Assembly (NCBI GenBank): GCA_024343425.1
Contig: BRLC01000002.1
Location: 408,117-472,116, forward strand
Length of the DNA stretch: 64,000 nt
Source of the DNA: Rhizobiaceae bacterium MnEN-MB40S
GTDB taxonomy: Bacteria > Pseudomonadota > Alphaproteobacteria > Rhizobiales > Rhizobiaceae
Direction: 5' to 3'
The notes under the pieces were generated by a model that searched no databases, was not told the origin of the DNA, and saw nothing but the letters and a program-made list of their open reading frames with translations. Below are positions 42,562-52,372 of the stretch, piece by piece. Positions within the stretch are counted from its first letter, which is position 1, and every line of letters starts with the position of its first letter. Both the position numbers and the translations under genes were made by a program.

Positions 42562-42664
42562 CAGAAATGCTGCTTTGACTCGCTGGATTGAACAGGGCTA
42601 TTTCCAACATTGGGCAATTTATGTACGTCCAGAAATCCAGTTATCATGGCGGGAAGATCTTTCG

Positions 42665-43915
42665 ATGAGCACGACGGCCAAGGAATCGACCGCTAGCGCG
42701 CCGGCAAAGGCTGCGCTGCCCTGGATCATCATCATTTGCGGCTGTCTCATTGCGCTCATGACCTTCGGTCCGCGTTCCGCGATGGGATTCTTTCAGCTCC
42801 CCATGCTCGCCGACACAGGCTGGGACCGCACGACCTTCGGTCTGGCGATGGCGCTGCAGAATCTTTGCTGGGGCCTTGGCCAGCCCTTCTTCGGCGCGAT
42901 CGCTGACAAATACGGCACGTGGCGCGTGCTCTTCCTGTCGGCGGTGCTCTACGCCGCAGGACTATGGATCATGGCCCTTGGCACGACGCCGACCTGGCTT
43001 CATATCGGTGGCGGCGTGCTGGTCGGCCTGGCGGTTGCGGCGGGCTCCTTCGGCATTATCCTGTCGGCGTTCGCGCGCAACGTTGCCCCTGAAAAGCGTT
43101 CGCTGGTCTTCGGCTTCGGCACGGCCGCCGGCTCAGCCGGCATGTTTGTTTTCGCGCCGATAAGCCAGGGCCTGATCGACTCCTTCGGCTGGTCGGATTC
43201 TCTTGTCTATCTCGGCATCGCGATGCTGATCATCCCGGTTCTGGCGATACCGCTGCGCGGCAACGCCTCGTCGGGAACGCAGTCTGCAAGCGAATACGAG
43301 CAGACGGTGCGTGAGGCCCTGCGCGAAGCTTTCAATCATCACAGCTACGTGCTTCTGACTGCAGGCTTCTTCGTCTGTGGATTTCAGGTCGCGTTCATAA
43401 CCGCGCATTTCCCGGCCTATATCGGCGATATCGGTCTGGACGCCGGTTACGCCGTCATGGCGATCGCCCTGATCGGTTTTTTCAACATCATCGGATCGCT
43501 GGCGTCCGGAATCATTGGGCAGAGCCATTCCAAGCCGATGATGCTGGTGCTGCTCTATGTCGGACGTTCAATCGCAATCACGATCTTCCTGCTCACGCCG
43601 CAGACCGGCGCGAGCGTGATCGTCTTTTCCATTGTCATGGGGCTGCTGTGGCTGTCCACAGTGCCGCCAACCAACGGCCTGGTGGCGATCATGTTCGGAA
43701 CACGGCATCTCGGAATGCTCGGAGGGATTGTATTCCTGTCGCACCAGATCGGCTCCTTTCTTGGGGTCTGGCTGGGCGGTTACCTCTATGACCGCCTCGG
43801 CAGCTACGATCCGGTGTGGTGGCTTGGCGTGGCGCTCGGTCTGTTTGCCGCGATAGTACACTGGCCGATCCAGGAAAAAGCCGTAGACCGGCCAGTGGTC
43901 GCCCCCGCGGCATAG
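42665..43915 (+). CDS. MFS transporter
   Basis: 416 residues, twelve hydrophobic helices. FGPRSAMGFFQLPMLADTGWDRTTFGLAMALQ (shortened here: FGPRSAMGFFQ...GWDRTTFG) and the loop 2-3 motif GAIADKYGTWRVL place it among MFS carriers related to the oxalate/formate and monocarboxylate families. No partner gene hints at the substrate. ATG at 42665 is preferred because it gives a short cytoplasmic N-terminus; a longer frame upstream is unlike the family. Confidence 0.9.
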   Translation: MSTTAKESTASAPAKAALPWIIIICGCLIALMTFGPRSAMGFFQLPMLADTGWDRTTFGLAMALQNLCWGLGQPFFGAIADKYGTWRVLFLSAVLYAAGLWIMALGTTPTWLHIGGGVLVGLAVAAGSFGIILSAFARNVAPEKRSLVFGFGTAAGSAGMFVFAPISQGLIDSFGWSDSLVYLGIAMLIIPVLAIPLRGNASSGTQSASEYEQTVREALREAFNHHSYVLLTAGFFVCGFQVAFITAHFPAYIGDIGLDAGYAVMAIALIGFFNIIGSLASGIIGQSHSKPMMLVLLYVGRSIAITIFLLTPQTGASVIVFSIVMGLLWLSTVPPTNGLVAIMFGTRHLGMLGGIVFLSHQIGSFLGVWLGGYLYDRLGSYDPVWWLGVALGLFAAIVHWPIQEKAVDRPVVAPAA

Positions 43916-43916
43916 A

Positions 43917-43932
43917 GCGGTTCAAGAACCGC
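43917..43932 (+). terminator. Weak hairpin after the MFS gene
   Basis: GCGGTT, loop CAAG, AACCGC immediately after the MFS stop: a 6-bp stem without a U run. It may work as a Rho-assisted terminator between convergent genes. Confidence 0.35.
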
Positions 43933-44012
43933 CCTACCTCATAGTCCGATTCCGGTTGTTCCGCCTGAAGTATGAAAACAAAGGCAAAATCGGACATCGG
44001 ACAAAGCCTGAT

Positions 44013-44153
44013 TCAATGAATGAAGGTCACATTGGCCAGCCGGTGTGCCATGACAAGTTCCTTGCGCTCCTGGCGGGTCAATCGACCTTTCTTGCCCAGC
44101 CTGCGCGCTCTCTCCTGGGCCGCCTTCCTGCAAAGTTCGGTAATATGGGACAT
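44013..44153 (-). CDS. 46-residue highly basic small protein
   Basis: ATG at 44153 preceded by GGAG at 8 bases; ends TGA at 44013. The product starts MSHITELCRKAAQERARRLG and continues KKGRLTRQERKELVMAHRLA, ending NVTFIH. It is Lys/Arg rich, predicted helical, with no membrane segment. Codon use resembles neighbouring genes. Possibly a nucleic-acid-binding or ribosome-associated peptide; unknown. It lies 95 bases behind recO on the same strand and converges with the MFS gene. Confidence 0.65.
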   Translation of the reverse strand: MSHITELCRKAAQERARRLGKKGRLTRQERKELVMAHRLANVTFIH

Positions 44154-44247
44154 CAGTATTCTCCGTTTGCGTTGATGAAACGGATATAGCCATCAAGGCG
44201 AGAAATCCTAATTAAACAATCGTAATGATTGCATCATCGCGCAGGAA

Positions 44248-44985
44248 CTATTGCGCAGGCCCAAGCGCCTTCAACGCCGCCTGAATGAAACCGGCCCGCG
44301 CTTCCGGCGCCTGCAGGCCACGCGGTTCATAGACGTGCCGATCCAGAAAATAGCCGGTCAAATGAAAGGCGGAGGCGAGCCCCTCCCTGTCGGCCGCCCG
44401 CTTCGAAGCCTTGCCAAGGAATTCCGGCAGAACAAGCATCTTCTCAGCCCAGGGCTCGCCGGCGCTGCGACTGACCGCCCTGCCCGATTTCGGAGAAACA
44501 AAAGCAAGGTCTTCGGTCGCGCCGGTCGCCGCACAGCGTTTCAGGTCCAGTCCGAAACCAAGATCATCCAGGACGGCGAGTTCGAAACGGATGAAAAGTT
44601 CCCCGGCGTCGGCCGGCTCGTGAAGATGGCCAAGAATGATGCCGAACGCCTCAAACAGGTGCGGATGCGGATCGCGCTCTGGCAAGAGCCGCAGAAGCGC
44701 TCCGATCGCCTGCACGCCATAGACGGCCGTCGCAGTTTCCATCAGACGCGCGGCGCGCAGTTCAAGCGCCTCGACCTGATAGTTGCCCAGATGTTGGTCC
44801 AGACGCGCGCGCCAGTTAAGCGCCACGCTGTTGCCCGGCTGTAAAAGAGGCTGCATGCGGCGCGAGCGGCCGCCTCGCACCAGCCCCAGATGGCGGCCGT
44901 GCTCGCGCGTCATCGCTTCCGCAATCACGCTGGTTTCGCCGTGCTGGCGAACCCCGAGAATTATGCCTTCATCCTGCCACTGCAT
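44248..44985 (-). CDS. recO: DNA repair protein RecO
   Basis: 245 residues: N-terminal OB fold starting [21 protein letters not shown], then a helical C-terminal domain. Works with RecR/RecF to load RecA onto SSB-coated DNA. The E. coli-type zinc Cys cluster is not obvious. ATG at 44985 follows AAGGG; it lies 20 bases downstream of the era stop in the conserved lepB-rnc-era-recO order. Confidence 0.94.
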   Translation of the reverse strand: MQWQDEGIILGVRQHGETSVIAEAMTREHGRHLGLVRGGRSRRMQPLLQPGNSVALNWRARLDQHLGNYQVEALELRAARLMETATAVYGVQAIGALLRLLPERDPHPHLFEAFGIILGHLHEPADAGELFIRFELAVLDDLGFGLDLKRCAATGATEDLAFVSPKSGRAVSRSAGEPWAEKMLVLPEFLGKASKRAADREGLASAFHLTGYFLDRHVYEPRGLQAPEARAGFIQAALKALGPAQ

Positions 44986-45005
44986 GTCGGACCCTTCCCG
45001 CGCGT

Positions 45006-45932
45006 TCAGTCGGGAAATTCTAGCCCGATTTCGCGGTATCGCTCGGGATCGTCGCCCCAGTTGTCGCGGACTTTCACGAACAGGAAAAGATGGACATTCT
45101 GGTCGAGTATGTCGGCGATCTCCTTGCGCGCCATCTGGCCGATCGCCTTGATAGCCTCGCCCTTGCGACCGAGCACGATTTTTTTCTGGCTGTCGCGCTG
45201 CACGTAGATCACCTGTTCGATGCGGACGCTGCCGTCCTTGCGCTCTTCCCATTTCTCGGTTTCCACGTGGGAGGCGTAAGGCAGTTCCTGGTGCAGGCGC
45301 AAATAGAGCTTCTCGCGAGTGATCTCGGCGGCGAGCTGGCGCATCGGCAAGTCAGAGATCTGGTCTTCCGGATAATACCACGGCCCCTCGGGGAGCCGCT
45401 GCGCCAGAAAATCAAGCACATCGCCGCAACCGGATCCCTTCAAGGCCGAAATCATGAAGGTCCGCTCGAACTTGACCGTTTCGTTGGCTGTCGCCGCCAA
45501 TTCAAGCAATTTTTCCCGCTTCACCTGGTCAATCTTGTTGAGGAGAAGGATCTTCGGTCTGTCGACCTCTTTCAGCCCTTCCAGGATGTTCAGCGCCTCG
45601 TCGACAAGGCCGCGTTCGGAATCGATGATGAACAGGACGATGTCGGCGTCATGCGCGCCGCCCCAGGCGGAGGAAACCATGGCCCGGTCAAGGCGTCTCT
45701 TCGGCTTGAAGATGCCCGGCGTGTCGACGAGCACGATCTGTGCGCCGTCATGCATGACAATGCCGCGCACGACTGAACGCGTCGTCTGCACCTTGTGGCT
45801 GACGATAGACACTTTCGCGCCGACCAGATGATTGACGAATGTCGACTTGCCGGCGTTCGGCGCGCCGATCATCGCGACGAAACCCGACCGGGTTGGTTTA
45901 TCCTGCTGCGGTTCTTCTGTCTCAGTTGTCAT
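45006..45932 (-). CDS. era: GTPase Era
   Basis: 308 residues. G1 GAPNAGKST at 23-31, G3 DTPGIF, G4 NKID, and a C-terminal KH domain ([20 protein letters not shown]) that binds the 3' end of 16S rRNA during 30S maturation. Start ATG at 45932 overlaps the rnc stop by 11 bases; the open frame upstream is not conserved. Confidence 0.96.
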   Translation of the reverse strand: MTTETEEPQQDKPTRSGFVAMIGAPNAGKSTFVNHLVGAKVSIVSHKVQTTRSVVRGIVMHDGAQIVLVDTPGIFKPKRRLDRAMVSSAWGGAHDADIVLFIIDSERGLVDEALNILEGLKEVDRPKILLLNKIDQVKREKLLELAATANETVKFERTFMISALKGSGCGDVLDFLAQRLPEGPWYYPEDQISDLPMRQLAAEITREKLYLRLHQELPYASHVETEKWEERKDGSVRIEQVIYVQRDSQKKIVLGRKGEAIKAIGQMARKEIADILDQNVHLFLFVKVRDNWGDDPERYREIGLEFPD

Positions 45933-46641
45933 CGTTGGTCCGTTGCCACACGCCTTCCCGCTCGAGGAGACGGGTCGCCGCATCCTGCTCCGCGATCCGC
46001 CGGGAGCGGCCCTGCCCGATCTCGGGTTCACTGCCGCCAATCTCGACGCGCACGGTAAAATGAGGGTCGTGATCCGGTCCAGTTCTTTCCACGATCGCAT
46101 AGCGCGGCGTATCGCCGGTCCTTACGTGCGCCCATTCCTGCAATTCGGTCTTGGCGTCCCGCCGCGCCTGTTCGGAATCCTTCGCCCGCGTCTCCCAGTT
46201 CTTGGCAATGAACTGCCTCGCCGCCTCCAGGCCCGCATCGAGATAGATTGCTGCTATCAATGACTCCATCACGTCGGCGCGGACATTGGTCATCCGCTTA
46301 CCCTTGACGCTCTTCACGTCGGAACCGGTGCGGATGTACTCGTGAAGCTGCAATTCATCGGCGACCGCGGCACAAGTGGTCGCGCTCACAAGCCGGTTCA
46401 GCCTGACGGACAATTCGCCTTCCTTGGCCTTGGGAAACAGGCTGAACAGCATCTCGGCGATCACCAGCCCAAGCACCCGATCACCCAGGAATTCCAGGCG
46501 CTCGTAGTTGGAATAACTTCCGGCGCGGGCGCTGGAATGGGTCAGCGCCCGTTCCAGCCTTTCGCGGTTCGAGATCGAGTGTCCGACAATGTCCTCAAGT
46601 CGCCTGAAATCGCTTTCCGAGAAACCTGTCTTGTGACTCAT
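45922..46641 (-). CDS. rnc: Ribonuclease III
   Basis: 239 residues: RNase III signature YERLEFLGDRVLGLVIAE at 46-63 with catalytic acidic residues, a second acidic cluster further on (DVMESLIAAIYLD), and a C-terminal dsRNA-binding domain from about 160. Processes rRNA precursors and double-stranded RNA. ATGA overlap with the lepB stop. Confidence 0.96.
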   Translation of the reverse strand: MSHKTGFSESDFRRLEDIVGHSISNRERLERALTHSSARAGSYSNYERLEFLGDRVLGLVIAEMLFSLFPKAKEGELSVRLNRLVSATTCAAVADELQLHEYIRTGSDVKSVKGKRMTNVRADVMESLIAAIYLDAGLEAARQFIAKNWETRAKDSEQARRDAKTELQEWAHVRTGDTPRYAIVERTGPDHDPHFTVRVEIGGSEPEIGQGRSRRIAEQDAATRLLEREGVWQRTNDDN

Positions 46642-47381
46642 TCAGTGAACTCGAAGAAGCGCGCCGGCCGCAGATCCTGAGGCCATTTCCAGATCTGCAG
46701 GGGCGAAGCGCCGTCGCCGATGGAGAAGAAGATCATCTCGGCGCGTCCGACAAGATTCTCGGCAGGCACGTAGCCAACATCGAAACGACTATCGGCCGAA
46801 TTGTCGCGATTGTCGCCCATCATGAAATAATGGCCTTCCGGCACCAGGAATTCCCGCGTGTCGTCGCCGGGGCCGTTCGGGTATTCATCAAGCGTATCGT
46901 AGCTGACGCCGTTTGGAAGCGTCTCGTGATACACGGCCGCGGGATTGTCGTTGACGCCGTGCGCGCGCGGATTGAACTCGCCGACCCGCTCGCGCTTGAC
47001 CGGCGTGTCGTTAATGTACAGTACGCCGCCCTTCATCCGGATGCGATCGCCCGGCAAACCCACGACGCGCTTGATATAGTCGATCTTCGGATTCGGAGGA
47101 AAGCGGAAGACGATGATGTCGCCGCGTTTCGGTTCGCTGCCCCATATGCGTCCTGAAAACAGGTCGGGCGAGAACGGAAACGAGTAACGCGAATAGCCGT
47201 AGGCGTATTTCGAAACAAAAAGATAGTCGCCCTGCAGGAGCGTCGGCATCATCGATCCCGAGGGAATCGAGAAAGGCTGGAAAAGAAAACTGCGGATGAC
47301 GAGCGCCAGTATCAGCGCCTGGATGATGACCTTGACGGTTTCCCAGAGAGCCGATTCTTTCTTTTCCGCTTTGTCGGACAC
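46638..47381 (-). CDS. lepB: Signal peptidase I
   Basis: 247 residues: one N-terminal membrane helix (about 14-34), catalytic Ser43 in PSGSMMP and Lys104 in DYIKRVVGLPGD, and the box GDNRDNSADSR. Cleaves Sec and Tat signal peptides at the periplasmic face. GTG at 47381 (SDKAEKKESALWETVKV) gives the length normal in rhizobia; an upstream in-frame ATG would add 34 basic residues. Confidence 0.95.
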   Translation of the reverse strand: MSDKAEKKESALWETVKVIIQALILALVIRSFLFQPFSIPSGSMMPTLLQGDYLFVSKYAYGYSRYSFPFSPDLFSGRIWGSEPKRGDIIVFRFPPNPKIDYIKRVVGLPGDRIRMKGGVLYINDTPVKRERVGEFNPRAHGVNDNPAAVYHETLPNGVSYDTLDEYPNGPGDDTREFLVPEGHYFMMGDNRDNSADSRFDVGYVPAENLVGRAEMIFFSIGDGASPLQIWKWPQDLRPARFFEFTE

Positions 47382-47457
47382 GTTTGCCAAACCCTTTAAT
47401 CCTTTTCGATGCTGCAGCTTACTAGATCGCCGGTCCCGCATTGTAAATGGAATCCGG

Positions 47458-47871
47458 TCACGATGCTGGCTTTTCACCCGCATGGGCCTCGATGATCACG
47501 AAGGCCTGGGCCAGCGGAAAATCATCGGTTATTGTCAGATGCAAGGCGGCGGAAAAGCCTTCAGGAAGAAGCTTTTCAAGCTGTTGCAACGCGCCTCCGG
47601 TCAGTTCCAGCGTCGGACGCCCGTCATCGAGATTGAAGACGCCGATGTCGCGCCAGAACACGCCTTTCGATATGCCGCTTCCAAGCGCCTTGGAACAGGC
47701 TTCCTTCGCTGCAAATCGTTTTGCGTAGGAGGCCGCTTTCTGCAGGCGGCGTTCAGAGCGCTCCTGCTCGACTTCGGTGAAGCAACGCGTGGTGAACCGC
47801 ACGCCGTGACGCGCGATGGTTCGCTCGATGCGCCTGATGTCGATCAGATCGCTTCCTATGCCGATAATCAT
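47458..47871 (-). CDS. acpS: Holo-[acyl-carrier-protein] synthase
   Basis: Transfers 4'-phosphopantetheine to ACP. 137 residues, with Asp8 in GIGSDLIDI and Glu57 in [13 protein letters not shown] binding Mg and CoA. ATG at 47871. Position between DUF2062 and lepB is the usual one in rhizobia. Confidence 0.95.
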   Translation of the reverse strand: MIIGIGSDLIDIRRIERTIARHGVRFTTRCFTEVEQERSERRLQKAASYAKRFAAKEACSKALGSGISKGVFWRDIGVFNLDDGRPTLELTGGALQQLEKLLPEGFSAALHLTITDDFPLAQAFVIIEAHAGEKPAS

Positions 47872-47890
47872 AAGCGCTGGATCCGGCTGG

Positions 47891-48472
47891 TCATACCGTT
47901 TGACCGTTGGAGAGGCCGTCGCGACGCGTGCGCTTCTGGTCAAGCCTGCGGCGGCGCTGGCTCTGGAAGGCGGCGACGCTCAGATAGGCGATCAGGTAGG
48001 CGCCGACGCCGAACACCAGCGCAAATGGCAGACAGCCCACCGCCATCGGCTTCAGGATCGGACCCCATATCTGTGAAAAATCCAGATGTCGGAACAGCTG
48101 GCCGAGATCGATGACCCTGTTGGTCTCCTCGAAATTGTCAGTCATGATCCGGTTGCCAAGCTTGTAGCTGGCGGTCCAGATGAAGGGAAAGGTCAGCGGA
48201 TTTCCGAAGGCGGTGCCAAGCGCCGACGCTATGATGTTTCCGGCAATTACATAGGCAAGCGCCGCGGCGATCACGAAATGCAGCCCGAGAAATGGCGTCC
48301 AGGAAGCGACCACTCCCGCCGCCACGCCGGCGGCTATGGCGTGCGGCGTCGCCGTCAGCCGCAATATCCGCTTTCCAAAATACTGGAACGACCTTGAGAA
48401 GGACCGCCGCGGCCAAAGGAAAACGCGTATCCTTTCAATAAAACCAGCAGGTTTGCGTCGGCGAAAGAGCAT
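47891..48472 (-). CDS. DUF2062 family membrane protein
   Basis: 193 residues with about three hydrophobic segments ([18 protein letters not shown], then [13 protein letters not shown], and a C-terminal [16 protein letters not shown]) and the DUF2062 core [21 protein letters not shown]. No established function; it accompanies acpS and rsh in rhizobia. Basic N- and C-termini suggest cytoplasmic ends. Confidence 0.9.
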   Translation of the reverse strand: MLFRRRKPAGFIERIRVFLWPRRSFSRSFQYFGKRILRLTATPHAIAAGVAAGVVASWTPFLGLHFVIAAALAYVIAGNIIASALGTAFGNPLTFPFIWTASYKLGNRIMTDNFEETNRVIDLGQLFRHLDFSQIWGPILKPMAVGCLPFALVFGVGAYLIAYLSVAAFQSQRRRRLDQKRTRRDGLSNGQTV

Positions 48473-48600
48473 GTGTCGATGTTCGAGAACGGGAGCGTTT
48501 ATCTGGAATCAATGTACATGGTTGCGTTGCGGATAACAGTCCCTTTGTGCACTGGTCGGGTTTAACAAATCCTGATTGGCCGGCAATTCTGTGGCCGGAC

Positions 48601-50817
48601 CTAATCATAAATGCGAACGGCGTCGCTGACGCAGGAAAGCCCTTTCAGCGTGGTGACAAGTTTATTGAGGTGCTTGAGGTCCCAGACGCCAAGATCGAAT
48701 TTCATCTCGGTGAAATCGTCGGCCACCCTGACCATCGTCAGCATGTTGATGTTGGTGTCGCTCGCAGCGATCGTTTGCGCCACGTCTGCGAGCGTTCCGG
48801 GCTCGTTCAAGGCATTGACGGTGACGCGGGCGTTGAACCTTCTGTCGCCGGCCTGGTCGATATCCCAGCGCACGTCGATCCAGCGCTCCGGCGTGTCGTC
48901 GAACTCGGTGAGTTTGGAAGACTGGATCGGATAGATCGTAATGCCCTGCCCCGGCTCCATAATGCCGACGATGCGGTCTCCGGGCACAGCGCCGCCCTTA
49001 CCGAAGGAGACCGGCAATTCTCCGCCAGCACCCCGGATCGGCAGCGCGTCGTCGACAGCCCGGTCCTTCGCATCCTTGCGCGCCTTTGATCGGCCCGGCA
49101 CACGGAAGATCATGCCGGCGGCGCTGCGCAGATTGAACCAGCCCTCGTCGGAGGGAGATTGCTTGATCGTCATGCGTTCGCTCTTGTGATCCGGATGGAT
49201 CGCCAGCAACACGTCTCTGGACGACAATTCGCCGCGACCGACCGCGGCGATGGCGTCTTCCACGTCCTTGTATCCGATCCGGTGCAGCACCGCCTTCAGG
49301 TCGTCGCGCGTGAAGACCTCTCCCGCCCGGCTGAAGGCCCGTTCGATGATCCGGAAACCGAGGCCGGAATACTGCTTGCGCACAGCCGCGCGGGTTGCGC
49401 GGCGAATGGCGTGCCGCGCCTTGCCGGTCACGACGATCTCTTCCCAGGCCGGCGGCGGCACCTGCACGCCCGAGCGAATGATTTCCACCTCGTCGCCATT
49501 GCTGAGACGGGTGACCAGCGGCATGATCCGGCCGTTGATTTTCACGCCCACGCAGGTGTCTCCAATGTCGGTGTGAACCGCATAGGCGAAATCGATCGGA
49601 GTGGCGCCGCGCGGCAGGGCGATCAGTTGACCCTTTGGCGTGAAGCAGAACACCTGATCGTGAAACAGCTCCAGCTTGGTGTGTTCGAGAAATTCTTCGG
49701 GATTATCGCCGGTGGACAATTGTTCGATCGTACGCCGCAGCCAGGAATAGGCTCTGGAATCCTCAGGAAGCGCGGCGTTGCCGACATTGTCCTTGTAGAG
49801 AGCGTGGGCGGCGACGCCGTATTCGGCGATCTCGTGCATCCGCTCGGTGCGGATCTGCAGTTCCACGCGTTGCCGGGACGGCCCGATGATGGTCGTGTGA
49901 ATGGAGCGGTAGTCATTCTGCTTCGGCGTGGAGATGTAGTCCTTGAAGCGGCCAGGAACGACGGACCATCGCGTATGGACGATGCCAAGAGCGCGATAGC
50001 AGTCGTCCAGATCGTCTACGATGATGCGAAAACCGTAGAGGTCCGACAATTGTTCGAAGGACAGAGACTTGGACTGCATCTTGCGGAAGATCGAATAGGG
50101 TTTCTTCTGCCGGCCGCTGACCTTCGCCTTCAAACCCTTCTCGACAAAGAGCTCCTCCAACTCCGTCTCGATCTTCTTGATGATGCCCTTGTTTTTCTTC
50201 GTCAACTCCTCGAGCCGCGACGACACGGTTTCGAAGGCCTCTTTGTTGAGATGCTGGAACGAAAGCTGCTCAAGCTCCTCGCGCATATCCTGCATGCCCA
50301 TACGCCCCGCCAGCGGCGCATAGATGTCCATCGTCTCCTCGGCGATGCGCGCACGCTTGTCGGGGGCCACATGGTCCAGCGTACGCATATTGTGCAGACG
50401 ATCGGCGAGCTTGACGAGCAGCACGCGCACGTCGTCGGAGACAGCGAGGAGCAGTTTGCGGAGGTTTTCCGCCTGCTTGGCGCGCTTGGTGACCAGATCG
50501 AGCTTCTTGATCTTGGTCAGTCCCTCGACCAGCGCGCCGATATCCTCTCCGAATAGCTCGTCTATCTCGTCGCGCGTGGCGGTCGTATCCTCGATTGTGT
50601 CATGCAACAAGGCGACCGCTATGGTCGATTCATCCAGATGCATATCGGTCAGAATCGCGGCGACCTCGAGAGGATGCGAGATGTAGGGATCGCCGCTCGC
50701 CCGCGTCTGCTTGCCGTGCTTTTGCATGGCGTAGACGTAAGCCTTGTTCAGCAGGGCTTCATTGACGTCAGGCTTGTATTTGTGCACGCGCTCGACGAGC
50801 TCGTACTGACGCATCAT
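48601..50817 (-). CDS. rsh: Bifunctional (p)ppGpp synthetase/hydrolase (RelA/SpoT homologue)
   Basis: 738 residues: HD hydrolase domain (HPLEVAAILTDM, LLHDTIEDT near 65-73, RLHNMRT), synthetase domain (YRSIHTT, RTERMHEIAEYG), TGS domain (FTPKGQLIALPRGATPIDFAY) and C-terminal ACT domain. Single Rsh enzymes serve the whole stringent response in alphaproteobacteria. ATG at 50817 (MRQYELVERV follows) matches relatives. Preceded by a terminator after rpoZ, so it has its own promoter. Confidence 0.95.
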   Translation of the reverse strand: MMRQYELVERVHKYKPDVNEALLNKAYVYAMQKHGKQTRASGDPYISHPLEVAAILTDMHLDESTIAVALLHDTIEDTTATRDEIDELFGEDIGALVEGLTKIKKLDLVTKRAKQAENLRKLLLAVSDDVRVLLVKLADRLHNMRTLDHVAPDKRARIAEETMDIYAPLAGRMGMQDMREELEQLSFQHLNKEAFETVSSRLEELTKKNKGIIKKIETELEELFVEKGLKAKVSGRQKKPYSIFRKMQSKSLSFEQLSDLYGFRIIVDDLDDCYRALGIVHTRWSVVPGRFKDYISTPKQNDYRSIHTTIIGPSRQRVELQIRTERMHEIAEYGVAAHALYKDNVGNAALPEDSRAYSWLRRTIEQLSTGDNPEEFLEHTKLELFHDQVFCFTPKGQLIALPRGATPIDFAYAVHTDIGDTCVGVKINGRIMPLVTRLSNGDEVEIIRSGVQVPPPAWEEIVVTGKARHAIRRATRAAVRKQYSGLGFRIIERAFSRAGEVFTRDDLKAVLHRIGYKDVEDAIAAVGRGELSSRDVLLAIHPDHKSERMTIKQSPSDEGWFNLRSAAGMIFRVPGRSKARKDAKDRAVDDALPIRGAGGELPVSFGKGGAVPGDRIVGIMEPGQGITIYPIQSSKLTEFDDTPERWIDVRWDIDQAGDRRFNARVTVNALNEPGTLADVAQTIAASDTNINMLTMVRVADDFTEMKFDLGVWDLKHLNKLVTTLKGLSCVSDAVRIYD

Positions 50818-50864
50818 TGACCGTATAACTCCACACAATCAGGCATGACGGGAACCCTGCCCGA

Positions 50865-50900
50865 CCAAAAGAAAAATGCGCCGGAAAGGACCCCGGCGCA
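50865..50900 (-). terminator. Rho-independent terminator after rpoZ
   Basis: Minus strand TGCGCCGG (50900-50893), 8-base loop, CCGGCGCA (50884-50877), then TTTTTCTTTT. An 8-bp GC-rich stem and strong U run, 37 bases after the rpoZ stop. Confidence 0.9.
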
Positions 50901-50937
50901 CCGAATGTTGCTCATATTGTAACACCACCGAAGTGGT

Positions 50938-51357
50938 TCAATAGTCGTCGCTTTTTTCCGGCGGCACAAGTCCTTCGATGCCTGCAAGCAGATCTTCTTC
51001 GGACATGCGATCGAAAGCAACGCCCTCGACTTCCGGCTGCGGCGCATCTTCTGCAGAGACGACTTCCGGAGCAGCGGCCTGATCGGTCGTCTCGAGAAGG
51101 GACGCCGGATCGGGCTCCGGCTCGTCCACTTCCACATGCTTCTGCAGGGAATGGATGAGGTCTTCCTTCAGGTCGCCCGGAGACAGTGTCTCGTCGGCGA
51201 TTTCGCGCAATGCAACGACGGGGTTCTTGTCGTTGTCACGATCGACCGTGATCATGGCGCCCTGGGAAACCTGACGGGCGCGGTGGCTGGCGAGCAGCAC
51301 GAGATCGAAACGGTTGTCTACTTTGTCGATACAGTCTTCGACGGTGACGCGGGCCAT
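50938..51357 (-). CDS. rpoZ: RNA polymerase omega subunit
   Basis: 139 residues: conserved core [28 protein letters not shown] and [11 protein letters not shown], then a long acidic C-terminal extension (about 75-139) seen in alphaproteobacterial omega. Helps assemble and stabilise beta-prime and takes part in the ppGpp response elsewhere; here it stands next to rsh. Confidence 0.95.
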   Translation of the reverse strand: MARVTVEDCIDKVDNRFDLVLLASHRARQVSQGAMITVDRDNDKNPVVALREIADETLSPGDLKEDLIHSLQKHVEVDEPEPDPASLLETTDQAAAPEVVSAEDAPQPEVEGVAFDRMSEEDLLAGIEGLVPPEKSDDY

Positions 51358-51700
51358 GGCCTGTCCTTTGTTAAATCGTTCGTTCAGGGATTATGGAGCC
51401 AGATACTCCTTAATCTCCAGTTTTTCAAGCGAATTGGGCGATATTCAGGTATCGGCCTGTTGAAACGGCTTTCTTCGTTGCCGATAGCAATAAAATTCTG
51501 CAAAAACGCTTGCCTCTTTGCGAACACAAAAATATGTCTGTGTGGGACATGCGTGACAGGTTGCTGCGTAATGTCTTTTTACTATGTGTAGTTTCTTTTG
51601 ATGCTTTAGTTCAACCGTTATGTTAAAAACTGTTAGATATACTCTTTCTAATTTCTGTTTTATGATTTACTCTCATTAAAAATCAACTACAGGATTATAA
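51358..51700. other. AT-rich divergent control region between rpoZ and the NYN gene
   Basis: 343 bases, markedly AT-rich from about 51480 to 51700 against the GC-rich surroundings. TATACT at about 51640 could be a -10 for the NYN gene but no good -35 is spaced from it. A 25-codon ORF (51549-51626) lacks a ribosome-binding site and was not accepted. A short hairpin ATGTC...GACAT lies near 51535. No RNA gene recognised. Confidence 0.5.
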
Positions 51701-52285
51701 ATGTTTGATTCTCGCGAAAAAATATCTCTCTTTATTGACGGGGCTAATCTTTATGCAACAGCGAAAAGCCTCGGATTCGATATAGATTACCGTAAACTTC
51801 TTACAGCTTTTAACCAACGTGGTTATCTCCTTCGCGCCTACTACTACACGGCTGTCGTGGAAGACCAGGAATATTCCTCCATTCGTCCGCTGATCGATTG
51901 GCTCGACTACAATGGCTACCGCGTGGTTACCAAGCCAGCCAAGGAATTTACCGACGTAAGCGGTCGACGCAAGATCAAGGGCAACATGGATATCGAACTC
52001 GCCGTCGACGCCATGGAGCAGGCAAGCACGGTCGATCATCTGGTGATCTTCTCCGGCGATGGCGATTTCGCCAGCCTGGTTTCCGCCCTGCAACGGCGCG
52101 GACGCAAGGTTTCGGTCGTCTCCACCCTCGCAACGCAACCGGTCATGATCGCCGACGCACTGCGTCGCCAGGCCGACAATTTTATCGACCTTGCAGACCT
52201 GAAGGACGAAGTCGGACGCGCAGCGTCGGAGCGGACTTCGCGCGCGCCGATGATGGATGAAGAAGAGTACGACCTGCAGCACTGA
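51701..52285 (+). CDS. NYN domain protein (LabA/DUF88 family)
   Basis: 194 residues with the PIN-like NYN nuclease fold: Asp13 in LFIDGANLY, NMDIELAVDAM near 88-98 and FSGDGDFASLV near 115-125 supply the acidic site. Such proteins are predicted or proven RNases. Located beside rpoZ as in other rhizobia. The first part of the gene is AT-richer than the rest, continuing the composition of its upstream region. Confidence 0.92.
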   Translation: MFDSREKISLFIDGANLYATAKSLGFDIDYRKLLTAFNQRGYLLRAYYYTAVVEDQEYSSIRPLIDWLDYNGYRVVTKPAKEFTDVSGRRKIKGNMDIELAVDAMEQASTVDHLVIFSGDGDFASLVSALQRRGRKVSVVSTLATQPVMIADALRRQADNFIDLADLKDEVGRAASERTSRAPMMDEEEYDLQH

Positions 52286-52372
52286 TTGCGGCCTGGTTTA
52301 ATCCACAACAACCGCCATTTTTTTCGCTTCACCGATTGCGAGTCCCGCTACGCTTCGTAAATAGTCGTCGAC

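Noticed and set aside
51549..51626. 25-codon ORF with a hydrophobic stretch in the rpoZ-NYN gap
   Set aside because: No ribosome-binding site and low-complexity AT-rich DNA; chance is the simplest explanation.
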